A DNA stretch of 51,756 nucleotides, taken from NCBI GenBank assembly GCA_002708415.1, contig PANS01000032.1:1-51756 (forward strand), given 5' to 3'. Source of the stretch: Micavibrio sp. GTDB taxonomy: Bacteria > Pseudomonadota > Alphaproteobacteria > Micavibrionales > Micavibrionaceae. Every line of letters begins with the position of its first letter. The first letter of the stretch is position 1. Positions 1-9,665 of this stretch are shown in pieces. The position numbers and the translations under genes are program-made. A model generated the notes under the pieces. The model saw only the letters and a list, made by a program, of their open reading frames with translations, was not told the DNA's origin and ran no database searches.

Positions 1-3000
1 AAAATATACTTCAAATGAAAAGTGCAGAAGTTCAAGTGCAAATTGCACCTTTGTTACAAAAGAATATTGCGGTTGATAAAGTGACTTTAATTGATCCGGT
101 TGTGACAGCAGAAATGTTTAAAGATGGAACGGGGTCATGGATGACACCGAAAATGAAGGCGGCAAAAACTGTTGTTAAAATGGCAGGCGAGAAGGGTGAG
201 CGCGTAGCCAAGCAAGCAGCAGGTAATGTTTTGGATTCGATTGCGCTTAATCGTGTTGAAATTAAAAATGGTGCCTTTGTGTTTTTTGATCATAAAAAAA
301 ATATGAAGCATGATGTTCAAAACATGAACACTGTTTTGAAAGCGCAAACCCTTAAAGGGCCTTATGCTTTTGATGGTGGCTTTTCTTATAATGAAAAGGA
401 TATTCGTGCCAATTTACAAGTGAGTGCGTTTGATCCTAATCAAGATAGTTTGTCTATAAATGGCGCTGTAAGCCTAGTTAAAGATAAGGCACAAGTTCAA
501 TATGATGGTATTGTTGCAACGAAAGCGCCTTTTGATGCGCAAGGACAAGTGAAAGTCATACTAGATAATGGCGTGCCGAATGTTATGGCACAAAAAATTT
601 CCCTAGAAGGTTTGCTGACGGCAAGTGAAGATAAAATAGCTGTTAATGATCTTATCGGTTTTCTTGGCAGTTCGCGCGCGAGTGGAAAATTTTCTATTTC
701 TAATTTTAAACAAAAAAATCCAGTGAATGTTTTTGCTGATTTAAAGTTTAATCAAGTAATTGATTTAAGCGGATTGAAAAAATCAGCGAACAAAGCGAAC
801 AATAGGTCGACAATTTCTTCATCAAATTCTACTGAAAAAAATGCGCCTTCTAAAAAAGAAAAAAGTTTTGTTCCTTCCAGCTTAACATTTCCTATGGCTG
901 TTGATGCACAAATCACATTGGATGCACCGTCGGTTAAAATGAATAATAAAACATTTGATGGCGTTTTCTTATCCGTTGTAAAGAAGGCCTCTAAAACAAC
1001 AATTACAGCAAAAGCACTCGGCCTTCCTGGTCAAGGTAAGGTGGAAGGGCGTATTGATGCATCGTTTGGATCATCTTCTGTATCACTTAAATCAGGCGCG
1101 GTAACGTACGCGGATCCGTCAGTATCGTTTGTTGCTGAAGGGAATATAGGGCAAATTGATAAGGCACTGTCTGTGTTTGCACCAAACGTTGATAAAAAGA
1201 CGGCGGGCATGTTTAAGACGGCGCAGTTTGATTTAAAAGGAACCGTTTCTCCGACCTCTGTATCATTGAAAGATAGTGTGTTAAAGCTTGATCAAACCTC
1301 AATTGGTTTGGGTGGACGCTATACACCATCAACAAATGGAGGTAGAGATAAAGCCGTTATTGATTTATCTGTTGGTGATATCGATGTTGATCGTTTGACA
1401 GGCAAGAAGGGTAACACGCCTTCAAAACCTGCCAACAAAGCCTCTGCTTTGTCATCATCCGCATCATCTGCTAAATCAGGTGGCTTAAAAGAGGCATTAA
1501 AGCCTTTGCAAGAATTTAAAATCCCTGTTGATCTTGTTTTTGATATTAGCGTGCAAAAAGCGCGCGTGAATGGCATGGACATTAGTGGTGTTCGTTTAAC
1601 AGGTGAGAGTGCAGGGAATAAGCTGACACTTAAAAATGCTTCGGTGAATAATTACCAAGGTGCAACGTTGAGTGCGAAAGGTGTGATCGTAGACCGTGCA
1701 ACGTTATCTGGTTTGGATACAACCTTGGGGTTTAAAACGAAAGACATTCAAGGCTTTGCGAAGACAATGAATCTTGATGTTTCTAAATTGCCATCAACAC
1801 TAAAATCTGTTGATGCGAACGTTTCTTTAAATGGTGCGATTGATAGTTTAACGACTGATGCTAAAATTAAGGCAATGGGCGGGCAACTTGATGTTGCAGG
1901 TTTAGTGAAAGATGCGCTCGGTACGCCGCAAATGAGTGATATGCGTGTTGGCTTAAAGCACCCAAATCTATCACAAGCAATTAAAGTTGTTGCGCCAGAT
2001 TTTAAAGGCAATGCGGGGCTGTCTCAGGCAATTAATTTTTCAACGAAAGCATCAACAGTGGGTAAAGTAATCAATCTTTCTGGTGTGAAGGCGACGCTTG
2101 GGAAAACATCTTTCACGGGAAATGTGAAGGTTGATCAAACGGGCAGCAAGCCGTCTGTTTCTGGTAAAATTCAAGCAGGAATAATTGCTCTTGATCAGTT
2201 ACTAGGTGCAAAATCTGCAAAGAAATCTTCACCTAAATCCTCTGGAAGTTCTTCTTCTTCCAGTTCATCATCGAAAGAGCGTTGGTCTAAATCAACAATC
2301 AATGTTGATTGGATGAACAATATGAATGTGAATCTAGACCTGTCGGCAAATGCTATTAACTATGGGGCATGGAATTTTGTGAAGCCTTCAACGACACTTA
2401 AAGTGCAAAACGGAACATTGAATGTGACAGGATTAAAGGCAGGTGTTTTTGGCGGACAAGCAACGTTAAATACAAAAGTGAAAGCGCCAGCACAATCCGG
2501 CGGCGCTTTATCTTTAAATGTAGATAGTGCGATGAATGGTGTTTCGTTAGAAGCACTTGCTTATGCTTTAAGTAAATCTAAAAAACTGCAAAGTTCAGGA
2601 ACCGTTTCTTTTAACTTTGATGTGGCTTCAAACGGCGCGAGTGCTTATACGCTTGTTAACGCATTAAATGGTAAGGCAATCCTTGATGGTAGGGACGTTG
2701 TTTTGAAAGGCTTTGATTTGAATAAAATGGCGCGAGGGCTTGCTGTTGAAGAAAAGCTTGCCGATTCAGTTAATAGTCTTGTGAGCGGCGCAACCAGTGG
2801 CGGTCAAACACAGTTTGATACGATTAAAGGTGATTATAAAATTGATAAAGGGGTCGTGAAAATCAATTCTATGGTCATGGAAAGTGATGTCTCACAAATT
2901 GATTCAACCGGTTATGTCAGTCTTCCAGAATGGAATATTAATACCGATCATAAAATTACGTTGAAAGAGATCACGGATTTGGAACCATTTAGTGTGAAGA

Positions 3001-3344
3001 TAAAAGGGCCGCTTGATAATCCATCAAACACATTTGGTAAGAATATTTTAGAAGATTATTTAGGAGCAAAATTGAAACGTAAATTGGCGAAAGAATTACC
3101 GGATATTTTAGGTGGTGATGTGTCGGATACTCTTGAAGGTTTAGGGATATTGCCTAAAGCACAAAAGAAAATACCTAGACAGGAACCAACAAATGATAAT
3201 ATTCCGCCAGCGCAAAAACAGGAAGTTGCACCACAGAAGACGGCGCCAAAGAAAATTGAAAAACCTGAAGACGCATTAAAGGAATTATTGAATAGTGATA
3301 ACCCTGAAGATGCTGTCGGCAATGTTTTAAGAGGGTTGTTTTAA
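1..3344 (+). CDS. AsmA family protein (5' end outside window)
   Basis: This is a large envelope protein of the AsmA family, inner-membrane-anchored proteins with long periplasmic beta-rich bridges linked to outer-membrane lipid homeostasis. The frame stays open upstream of the ATG at 15, and the first residues already resemble the internal 'VQVxIxPLLxKxIxVdKVTLidP' region of AsmA, so the N-terminal membrane anchor lies before the window. The C-terminal third carries the typical AsmA C-terminal pattern (IKGDYKIDKGVVKI, then KGPLDNPSN). Low-complexity linkers are present: a Ser-rich run near residue 740, Ser/Lys-rich stretches near 265-285 and 475-495, and a Pro/Gln/Lys tail. About 1,110 residues are visible. 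Its 3' end overlaps the convergent RHH gene by 18 bp. The family assignment is secure; the substrate is unknown. Confidence 0.85.
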   Translation, partial: NILQMKSAEVQVQIAPLLQKNIAVDKVTLIDPVVTAEMFKDGTGSWMTPKMKAAKTVVKMAGEKGERVAKQAAGNVLDSIALNRVEIKNGAFVFFDHKKNMKHDVQNMNTVLKAQTLKGPYAFDGGFSYNEKDIRANLQVSAFDPNQDSLSINGAVSLVKDKAQVQYDGIVATKAPFDAQGQVKVILDNGVPNVMAQKISLEGLLTASEDKIAVNDLIGFLGSSRASGKFSISNFKQKNPVNVFADLKFNQVIDLSGLKKSANKANNRSTISSSNSTEKNAPSKKEKSFVPSSLTFPMAVDAQITLDAPSVKMNNKTFDGVFLSVVKKASKTTITAKALGLPGQGKVEGRIDASFGSSSVSLKSGAVTYADPSVSFVAEGNIGQIDKALSVFAPNVDKKTAGMFKTAQFDLKGTVSPTSVSLKDSVLKLDQTSIGLGGRYTPSTNGGRDKAVIDLSVGDIDVDRLTGKKGNTPSKPANKASALSSSASSAKSGGLKEALKPLQEFKIPVDLVFDISVQKARVNGMDISGVRLTGESAGNKLTLKNASVNNYQGATLSAKGVIVDRATLSGLDTTLGFKTKDIQGFAKTMNLDVSKLPSTLKSVDANVSLNGAIDSLTTDAKIKAMGGQLDVAGLVKDALGTPQMSDMRVGLKHPNLSQAIKVVAPDFKGNAGLSQAINFSTKASTVGKVINLSGVKATLGKTSFTGNVKVDQTGSKPSVSGKIQAGIIALDQLLGAKSAKKSSPKSSGSSSSSSSSSKERWSKSTINVDWMNNMNVNLDLSANAINYGAWNFVKPSTTLKVQNGTLNVTGLKAGVFGGQATLNTKVKAPAQSGGALSLNVDSAMNGVSLEALAYALSKSKKLQSSGTVSFNFDVASNGASAYTLVNALNGKAILDGRDVVLKGFDLNKMARGLAVEEKLADSVNSLVSGATSGGQTQFDTIKGDYKIDKGVVKINSMVMESDVSQIDSTGYVSLPEWNINTDHKITLKEITDLEPFSVKIKGPLDNPSNTFGKNILEDYLGAKLKRKLAKELPDILGGDVSDTLEGLGILPKAQKKIPRQEPTNDNIPPAQKQEVAPQKTAPKKIEKPEDALKELLNSDNPEDAVGNVLRGLF

Positions 3345-3584
3345 GCTCTCCAAAACATAAAGCCGAATAGCGCTGGATAGGTTGACGCTCTCGCCACCGA
3401 CACGGGCGTCATCAAGTTTTGTGACGAGCTTATTGATTGATGTGCCTTTCTCATCGGCAATCGCTTTAAAAGCATCCCAGAAGGGTTTTTCGATGGACAC
3501 GCTGCTTGCGTGCCCAGCGATAGTTACCGAGCGTTTGACGATCGGGGCGTCAAGTATTTCTGAGAGTTCGCGTTCTTTAATCAC
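3327..3584 (-). CDS. Ribbon-helix-helix domain protein (RHH_4 type)
   Basis: An 85-residue protein matching the small alphaproteobacterial RHH_4 family, presumed DNA-binding. The visible pattern is [21 protein letters not shown], then a helix with LVTKLDDAR, then [14 protein letters not shown]; the beta strand plus two helices fit a ribbon-helix-helix fold. Its start lies 8 bp inside the 3' end of fumC, so it is probably co-transcribed and translationally coupled behind fumC. Its own 3' end overlaps the convergent AsmA-family gene by 18 bp. The DNA target is unknown. Confidence 0.8.
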   Translation of the reverse strand: MIKERELSEILDAPIVKRSVTIAGHASSVSIEKPFWDAFKAIADEKGTSINKLVTKLDDARVGGESVNLSSAIRLYVLESLKQPS

Positions 3585-4992
3585 GCGGCTTAATCATATC
3601 AAGTGGATTGATCCACTCGTCATATTGTTCTGCCGTTAAAAGGCCAAGATTAACGCCTTCTTCTTTTAACGTTGTACCGTTCGCGTAGGCGGTCTTGGCG
3701 ATCTTTGCGGCGTTGTCGTACCCAATATGTGGGTTTAATGCCGTAACAAGCATCAGAGAGTTTTCCATGAGCGCTGTGATACGCTTTTCATCTGCCTCGA
3801 TCCCAACAACACAGTTTTTGGTAAAGCTCACAGACGCATCCGCAATAAGTTGAATTGATTGTAGAACATTATAAATTATAACCGGTTTAAAGACGTTCAA
3901 TTCAAAATGTCCTTGCGAGCCAGCAACGGTCACAGTGGTGTGATTACCCATGACTTGCGCGCAAACCATTGTCAGCGCTTCACACTGTGTCGGGTTTACT
4001 TTACCAGGCATGATTGATGAGCCGGGCTCGTTCGCAGGAAGGATGATCTCACCAATACCTGAACGTGGGCCAGAGCCAAGCAAGCGAATGTCATTGGCGA
4101 TCTTCATCAGAGAGGCGGCAAGCACGTTCATTGCGCCAGAAATTTCAATCATTGCATCATGAGCGGCGAGGGCTTCGAATTTATTATCGGCGGTTTCAAA
4201 ATCAAGGCCAGTAATCTCTGAGACAGTTTTCGCAAACTCAACGTCAAAACCAGCTTTACAGTTAATCCCAGTCCCTACGGCTGTTCCACCTTGGGCAAGC
4301 TGCATAAGGCGCGGCATGCAGGCTTCAATACGGGCGAGGCCATATTCGATTTGCTTGGCGTAGCCAGAGAACTCTTGACCTAATGTGAGCGGCGTTGCGT
4401 CCTGAAGGTGTGTACGGCCATTCTTGACGATTTTAGAGAATGCTTGCGCCTTGGTATCAAGCGCGCTGTGAAGCTCCTCTAACGCTGGCATAAGCGCGTG
4501 ATGAACTTGTTCGGCTGCAGCAATATGCATGACCGTCGGGAAGGTATCATTCGATGATTGTCCCATATTTACATGATCGTTGGGGTGAATCGGCTCTTTA
4601 CCGCCGCGTGTCCCCGTAAGAACTTCGTTCGCACGACCCGCAATCACTTCATTAGCGTTCATGTTACTTTGTGTACCAGAACCCGTTTGCCAAACGCTAA
4701 GCGGGAACTGATCTTTGAGCGTACCATCAATCACTTCATCGGCGGCATTGACGAGCGGCGTGCCGATTTTCGCATCCATAATGCCGAGCGCCATGTTTGA
4801 CAGAGCGGCAGCCTTCTTTTGAATCCCTAATGCACGCACGAGGGCGGCCGGCATCTTTTCTGTACCAATATTAAAGTTCTGTAAGCTACGTTGTGTCTGT
4901 GCGCCATAATAGGTATCTAAAGGTACTTCAACTTCACCAAGTGAGTCTGTTTCGATACGTACTTCTTGTTCTTTAGCGGCGGTTTTAGTCAT
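3577..4992 (-). CDS. fumC: Class II fumarate hydratase
   Basis: Catalyses reversible hydration of fumarate to L-malate in the TCA cycle, using the oxygen-stable, iron-independent class II enzyme. The 471 residues fit the family length. The superfamily signature [15 protein letters not shown] is present near residue 330, as are [22 protein letters not shown] (containing the catalytic His/Ser region) and [16 protein letters not shown]. The ATG at 4992 is preceded by an AGAGGG Shine-Dalgarno sequence at good spacing. A ribbon-helix-helix gene follows with an 8-bp overlap. It is transcribed divergently from the unknown gene at 5178. Confidence 0.97.
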   Translation of the reverse strand: MTKTAAKEQEVRIETDSLGEVEVPLDTYYGAQTQRSLQNFNIGTEKMPAALVRALGIQKKAAALSNMALGIMDAKIGTPLVNAADEVIDGTLKDQFPLSVWQTGSGTQSNMNANEVIAGRANEVLTGTRGGKEPIHPNDHVNMGQSSNDTFPTVMHIAAAEQVHHALMPALEELHSALDTKAQAFSKIVKNGRTHLQDATPLTLGQEFSGYAKQIEYGLARIEACMPRLMQLAQGGTAVGTGINCKAGFDVEFAKTVSEITGLDFETADNKFEALAAHDAMIEISGAMNVLAASLMKIANDIRLLGSGPRSGIGEIILPANEPGSSIMPGKVNPTQCEALTMVCAQVMGNHTTVTVAGSQGHFELNVFKPVIIYNVLQSIQLIADASVSFTKNCVVGIEADEKRITALMENSLMLVTALNPHIGYDNAAKIAKTAYANGTTLKEEGVNLGLLTAEQYDEWINPLDMIKPRD

Positions 4993-5177
4993 GTTTCCCT
5001 CTGGAATCTCTAAGTTATGATGGGGTTAGATTATAGATTGGCGTGCAGGAGTCTAGAGAGATTTTTGTTGACATAATGCTGAATGTTAGCTATTTCCATA
5101 CTATGTTTAAAAATATTAAAAGATTAAAGTGCTTACCAGGCTTTTTGGGCGATATAGTCTATAAAACAAGGACTAAA

Positions 5178-6401
5178 ATGGTTGTGACTGTTTTAGATGA
5201 AACAGTTGTAGTAAATGACTATATTCCAGCTATTCAAGATGAAATAAGAGAGTATAGGCAATCGAAAGCGATGGGTAATAATATGGGAAGCCATTTTAAT
5301 CCATCAGCCAATCCAATTATATTGAAGAGTGAAGACCTTGGTGACTTATCAAATGCTGAGGTTACAGATGCGCTAGACCATAAATTAGTAAGCATTCTTG
5401 AAATGAGCGGTGATCAACCCATTTTAATTGTATGCGACAGTAAGAATTCTTTTGCTTATATTTCAGAACGTTTAGGCGTGGGCCGCAGAGAGCAAATAAG
5501 CCTAGCAGAAGATGTTGTGGCTACTACTAAATCTATAGGAGACGCGCATAAGGTTATTGATGAGATTAAAGGTGGGAAAGCAACGTTTATTAGTATCCCT
5601 CATCCGGATGCAGATAAAAAAATGTATGAGCATTTTGATTTAGTTTGCGATTTAATCTATAAAGCTAAAAAATTTCAGTGTGGTCGCTTAACGCTTGATC
5701 AACATCATTCTATTCCCCCAGAAATAGCTCTAAGAAACTTACGCCTTCCTTACGAAACCTGTTTTTTTGAATTTGAAATTGAAGTTCTGACACATGAGAA
5801 CCCTCTTCTTCCTCAAAGGATGAAAGCGTATATGGTGGCAACAACACAGGATGTTAATGGCGTTGATACATATTCAGCATATCATTTTATACGAAAAAAT
5901 AATGGGAAACTCTCTTTAGAGGACAGTTTTATGCACTGGCATTATGATGAGAGGGGGATTCCTGTTTTTGGCGTACAAAATATAACGGGAGTGTCATATT
6001 CGGAAGAAAATACACAGAGAAATGCTCAGGTCAACATGTCTCGCTTATGTTATTTGCTGCCTACTATCAATGCTTTAACAACGAAGATAGTCGCTCATGA
6101 ACCTAAAGCAAAAAGATTGCAGTACGGTTCGGGGAAGAGAGCACCTCATTTTACTTATTATTCTTATACTGAGGCTAATGTAGAGAAGGGAACCATCGTC
6201 GACCTGGGGTATGATTATGATCGATTTACGCAAGGCGTGGATAGAAAATCTCCATTGGCTCATGAACGGATAGGGCATTGGAGGCAAATGGAATCGTCTT
6301 TTTTTACTCAAGCACGTGGAAAGACAATATGGATTGCCCCAACTTTAGTCGGGCAGGCTCAAGATGGGGCGAGGGGGCGAGGGCTAAAGTTGAAAAAGTA
6401 G
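5178..6401 (+). CDS. Hypothetical protein with phage/plasmid-like C-terminal GHWR motif
   Basis: Function not recognised. The longest ORF begins with GTG at 5043, but I prefer the ATG at 5178 (407 aa): it has AAGGA about 7 nt upstream, and a perfect TTGACA lies at 5068-5073, inside the would-be longer N-terminus, where a -35 box would sit. The middle of the protein has LRLPYETCFFEFE and the end has HERIGHWRQ followed by IWIAPTLVGQ. From memory this resembles a diffuse family of phage, plasmid and genomic-island proteins (LPxPxxWxE, then HxRxGHWR...W..P..VG), which includes proteins called AcrVA2-like. That is a recollection of motifs, not a search result. There is no signal peptide or membrane segment. 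It converges on purK with a 2-bp gap. Confidence 0.6.
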   Translation: MVVTVLDETVVVNDYIPAIQDEIREYRQSKAMGNNMGSHFNPSANPIILKSEDLGDLSNAEVTDALDHKLVSILEMSGDQPILIVCDSKNSFAYISERLGVGRREQISLAEDVVATTKSIGDAHKVIDEIKGGKATFISIPHPDADKKMYEHFDLVCDLIYKAKKFQCGRLTLDQHHSIPPEIALRNLRLPYETCFFEFEIEVLTHENPLLPQRMKAYMVATTQDVNGVDTYSAYHFIRKNNGKLSLEDSFMHWHYDERGIPVFGVQNITGVSYSEENTQRNAQVNMSRLCYLLPTINALTTKIVAHEPKAKRLQYGSGKRAPHFTYYSYTEANVEKGTIVDLGYDYDRFTQGVDRKSPLAHERIGHWRQMESSFFTQARGKTIWIAPTLVGQAQDGARGRGLKLKK

Positions 6402-6403
6402 TT

Positions 6404-7471
6404 TTAAAACTTCTTAATGAGCGTTACATGGCCCATTTTACGTCCCTTACGGCTTTCGGTTTTGCCGTATAGATGAATATGGGCATTATCTTGTTCCAGA
6501 TACATAGGGATATCATTTACATCATCGCCAACAAGGTTAATCATTTCGGCTTTTGCAAAGGCGTCAGTTGATCCCAAAGGTAAGCCACAAACAGCGCGCA
6601 CGTGGTTCTCAAACTGAGAGGCGTGGCACGCTTCTATTGTCCAATGACCGCTATTATGGGTGCGTGGCGCAATTTCATTAGCAATGAGTGATCCGTCTTT
6701 CATAACAAATAGCTCTAATGTGAGAACACCGACAAGCTCAATTTCTTCCGCCACTTTATACGCTAGTTTCGAAGCGCTACTTTGTATCTTTTCGCCTATG
6801 TTGGCAGGTGCTGTTGTTTTCCACAGGATGTGATTTTTATGCTCATTTATACCGATAGGGTATGTTTTTACCGTTCCTTTAATGTCGCGAGCCACAATTA
6901 CGGAAATTTCATAGTCGAAATCCATGACGCCTTCGATAACAGCCTCATCTGTTTCTAAGCTGTTCCATGACTCCATAATATTACTGTTATCTCTATGAAA
7001 TACTTGACCTTTTCCATCATAACCGAAACGCGTCGTCTTAATTATGCATTTTTGGGTCTGCCACTTTTCAAGTGTTACTTTAATGTCTTCGGGCTTATAG
7101 CAAGGCGCCCAAGGAGCTGTTTTAATGCCAATATCGTTCAAAAATTGCTTTTCTTTCAAGCGGTTCTGAGAAATTTCAAGTAATCTATGATCTGGGTATA
7201 CAGGTTTAGATTTTTGAAGAAATTCTATGGTTTTAAGTGGGATATTCTCAAATTCATAAGTTATAACATCACATTGATCGCTAAGTTCTTGTAATGCTTG
7301 CTTATCTTCATAATCAGCGCAGATAAAATTCGTGCTTATAAGGCTAGCGGGGCAGCCTTTTTCAGGGCAAAGGATAATGGTGTTGATCCCTAAACGCGCC
7401 GCAGCGAGAGCTGACATACGTCCTAATTGCCCGCCGCCTAAGATTCCAAGTGTTTGTATTTTCATCTTCAT
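6404..7471 (-). CDS. purK: N5-carboxyaminoimidazole ribonucleotide synthase
   Basis: An ATP-grasp enzyme that carboxylates AIR with bicarbonate to N5-CAIR in de novo purine synthesis. The 355 residues fit PurK. The N-terminal Rossmann-like motif is LGILGGGQLGRMSALAAARLG; the ATP-grasp part shows IIKTTRFGYDGKGQ, ELFVMKDGSLIANEIAPRTHNSGHWTIEAC and a terminal KMGHVTL. It lies 106 bp downstream of purE on the same strand, in the standard purE-purK order, so the two steps are probably co-expressed. It converges with the unknown gene at 5178 with only 2 bp between the stop codons. Confidence 0.96.
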   Translation of the reverse strand: MKMKIQTLGILGGGQLGRMSALAAARLGINTIILCPEKGCPASLISTNFICADYEDKQALQELSDQCDVITYEFENIPLKTIEFLQKSKPVYPDHRLLEISQNRLKEKQFLNDIGIKTAPWAPCYKPEDIKVTLEKWQTQKCIIKTTRFGYDGKGQVFHRDNSNIMESWNSLETDEAVIEGVMDFDYEISVIVARDIKGTVKTYPIGINEHKNHILWKTTAPANIGEKIQSSASKLAYKVAEEIELVGVLTLELFVMKDGSLIANEIAPRTHNSGHWTIEACHASQFENHVRAVCGLPLGSTDAFAKAEMINLVGDDVNDIPMYLEQDNAHIHLYGKTESRKGRKMGHVTLIKKF

Positions 7472-7577
7472 AACAATAGGTTATGCCGTGCTCTTTATCG
7501 TTAAGCAAGGGGTATTTTTTGCAAGAAATCATGCAAAAACCATAGTTTTCTTATGGTAATTCGATGATGGCAGTTTG

Positions 7578-8075
7578 TTAATCTTTTGGTTCTTCGGCAA
7601 CGGATGCTGTTTGCGCGGCGCGATAAGTTTCTAAACGCTCCATAAGAGAATCGTCAGTCGTTGCAAGTATTGATGCGGCTAAGAGACCAGCATTCGTCGC
7701 TCCGGCCTCTCCGATGGCGAGCGTGCCAACAGGAACGCCGCCTGGCATCTGTGCGATAGAAAGTAGGCTGTCCATACCTTTAAGCGCTTTACTCTTTACG
7801 GGAACGCCTAAAACGGGAAGCGGCGTCATAGCGGCAACCATGCCCGGTAAGTGGGCAGCACCACCAGCGCCAGCGATGATAACTTTTAATCCGCGGTCTT
7901 TTGCTGTTGTCGCATATTGTGTCATGCGCTCGGGTGTTCTGTGAGCTGAAACGATTTTGACTTCATGTGCTACATTAAGTTCGTGCAAAATGTTATGTGC
8001 TTTACTCATAGTTTCCCAATCTGATTGGGAGCCCATGATGATACCTACGATAGGGTCTTGATCCGAATGTGTCAT
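7578..8075 (-). CDS. purE: N5-carboxyaminoimidazole ribonucleotide mutase
   Basis: Converts N5-CAIR, made by PurK, to CAIR in purine biosynthesis. The class I PurE pattern is clear: [14 protein letters not shown] at the N-terminus, [14 protein letters not shown] with the catalytic His, [28 protein letters not shown], and [17 protein letters not shown]. The length is 165 residues with a short acidic tail. It is followed on the same strand by purK. The 106-bp gap between them shows no strong hairpin, which fits a shared transcript. Confidence 0.97.
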   Translation of the reverse strand: MTHSDQDPIVGIIMGSQSDWETMSKAHNILHELNVAHEVKIVSAHRTPERMTQYATTAKDRGLKVIIAGAGGAAHLPGMVAAMTPLPVLGVPVKSKALKGMDSLLSIAQMPGGVPVGTLAIGEAGATNAGLLAASILATTDDSLMERLETYRAAQTASVAEEPKD

Positions 8076-8134
8076 GGTTCAGAGAATCCCTTATTTAATG
8101 TTAAAAAGCAAGAAGGAAATATATCGGAAGAGTC

Positions 8135-8335
8135 TTAAGCTATAATATCAGGAAGAAGATCGCTGCGTATACGTTGAATCAGATCCTTTAAATGTAACTT
8201 TTTCTTTTGCAAACGTTTGATTTGCAAGAAGTCTACAGGGGGGGTCTCTCTTAGACGGTCAATTACGTCATCAAGATCTTTATGCTCGCGTTCTAAATCT
8301 GCAAGCCGTTCTTCGAGGTCACTTATATCTTCCAT
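8135..8335 (-). CDS. YdcH family (DUF465) coiled-coil protein
   Basis: A 66-residue charged helical protein of the DUF465/YdcH family. The heptad-like pattern ISDLEERLADLEREHKDLDDVIDRLRE, the central segment PPVDFLQIKRLQKKKLHLKDLIQRI and the short length are diagnostic. Members of this family are abundant in Proteobacteria, and their role is not established. It sits 59 bp upstream of purE on the same strand and may be the first gene of that transcript. Confidence 0.85.
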   Translation of the reverse strand: MEDISDLEERLADLEREHKDLDDVIDRLRETPPVDFLQIKRLQKKKLHLKDLIQRIRSDLLPDIIA

Positions 8336-8487
8336 TGAAATTTTAGAAACACACCTTAAGTTATTAGGATTGTTTATAATATCAGAAAAATACTATTTTT
8401 GGTACTAGAAAATAATGCTTATTTTGAATTCAAGTGACCCGTTTTTACTTTATCTTATTTAAAGTGTTCTGCTTGGTAGGAAATCCT

Positions 8488-8516
8488 TTGGCAAGAGCGC
8501 AGTAATGAGATAAAAC
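8488..8516 (+). promoter_or_regulatory. Candidate sigma-70 promoter for pfkA
   Basis: TTGGCA (5/6 to the -35 consensus) and TAAAAC (4/6 to the -10) are separated by 17 nt in the 236-bp gap between the divergent DUF465 gene and pfkA. It would place a start site about 50 nt before the pfkA ATG. This is a pattern match by eye in an AT-rich region. Confidence 0.35.
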
Positions 8517-8571
8517 TTATTTTCTATTTATTGGCCAGTTGGTCGTCTGTTTCGAAAATGTAAGGATTAAA

Positions 8572-9648
8572 ATGTCTAAAAAAATAGGAATTCTAACAAG
8601 TGGTGGTGATTGCGCTGGCCTTAATGCGGTTATTCGCGCAGTTGTTCATAGCGCGGATCAAAAAGGATGGGAAGTTATCGGTATTTTGGACGGTACGGCA
8701 GGTCTTTTGAAAGAAGAGCCAGATGCGCGTAAGCTAACATCACGTGAGTTTGATGGAACGGTGATGCGTATGGGCGGTACGATCCTTGGGACAACAAATA
8801 AGGGGGATCCATTCCATTTTCCTATGCCAGATGGCACATTTAAAGATCGTACGGGTGAAATTATTGCCAATTATAAGAAGCTCGGTCTTGATGCTGTTGT
8901 TGGTATTGGTGGCGATGGATCGCATGCGATTTTGCGTAAATTGGCGCAGGTTGGCGGCGTGCCGATGGTCGGTATTCCAAAGACGATTGATAATGATATT
9001 GGTGAAACAGAAAATTCGGTAGGCTTTGATACGGCTGTTTCTGTTGCGACAGAGGCGCTTGATCGTTTGCAGCCGACTGCAGCTAGCCATGATCGCGTGA
9101 TGATTTTGGAAGTGATGGGTCGTGATGCAGGGCATATCGCTTTGGCCACGGGGATTGCCGGCGGTGCGGATGTGATTTTAGTGCCAGAGATTGGTTACGA
9201 TTTAGAAAAAATCGCTGAAAAAATTCAAAAAGTTAAAGCGGGTGGACGTAACTTTGCTCTTGTTGTTGTTTCTGAAGCCGTGAAAAAACCAGACGGAGAG
9301 CCTTTCTGGGTAACACATGCTGATGGTCAAAAACGTTATGGTGGTATTGGTAATTATTTAGGAGAACAGATTGCTAAAATCACAGGGTCGGAAGCGCGCG
9401 TTACGGTTTTAGGTCATGTTCAGCGTGGCGCGCAGCCGACTTATAATGATCGCTTGCTTGCCTCTGCATTTGGCGTGAAAGCTGTTCAGCTTATTGAGGA
9501 AGGTAAGTTTGATCGCATGGTGGCATGGAAAAACCGTGAAGTTGTTGATGTCTCCATAGAGGATGCTATCGCTGCTTATCAAGAGGTCGACCCGAATAGC
9601 ACGCTGGTTAAAACCGCGCGTGGCCTTGGTATTTCACTTGGTGATTAA
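8572..9648 (+). CDS. pfkA: 6-phosphofructokinase (group III, ATP-type signature)
   Basis: Phosphorylates fructose 6-phosphate to fructose 1,6-bisphosphate. The track starts at 8539, but the true start is the ATG at 8572, with TAAGGA just upstream, giving MSKKIGILTSGGDCAGLNA (358 aa). GGDGS (about residues 113-117) has Gly at the position that is Asp in PPi-dependent enzymes. PKTIDND (about 136-142) contains the catalytic Asp and a Lys where E. coli PfkA has Gly. The Gly/Lys pair is, to my knowledge, typical of group III ATP-PFKs related to PPi-PFKs. EVMGRDAGH and the terminal substrate motif GHVQRGAQPTYNDR are intact. A PH-domain gene follows 17 bp later. Confidence 0.93.
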   Translation: MSKKIGILTSGGDCAGLNAVIRAVVHSADQKGWEVIGILDGTAGLLKEEPDARKLTSREFDGTVMRMGGTILGTTNKGDPFHFPMPDGTFKDRTGEIIANYKKLGLDAVVGIGGDGSHAILRKLAQVGGVPMVGIPKTIDNDIGETENSVGFDTAVSVATEALDRLQPTAASHDRVMILEVMGRDAGHIALATGIAGGADVILVPEIGYDLEKIAEKIQKVKAGGRNFALVVVSEAVKKPDGEPFWVTHADGQKRYGGIGNYLGEQIAKITGSEARVTVLGHVQRGAQPTYNDRLLASAFGVKAVQLIEEGKFDRMVAWKNREVVDVSIEDAIAAYQEVDPNSTLVKTARGLGISLGD

Positions 9649-9665
9649 ATTAGGAGGTTAGACTT

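Noticed and set aside
5043-5177. Longer GTG start for the unknown gene at 5178
   Set aside because: The extra sequence contains a perfect TTGACA, and the ATG at 5178 has AAGGA at good spacing. The choice is likely, not certain.
5178-6401. Naming the gene an anti-CRISPR
   Set aside because: Only short C-terminal motif resemblance to AcrVA2-like proteins is visible, and no CRISPR locus is in the window.
8572-9648. Calling the phosphofructokinase PPi-dependent
   Set aside because: The Asp that marks PPi-dependent enzymes is Gly here (GGDGS), so ATP use is the more likely reading despite the Lys in PKTIDND.
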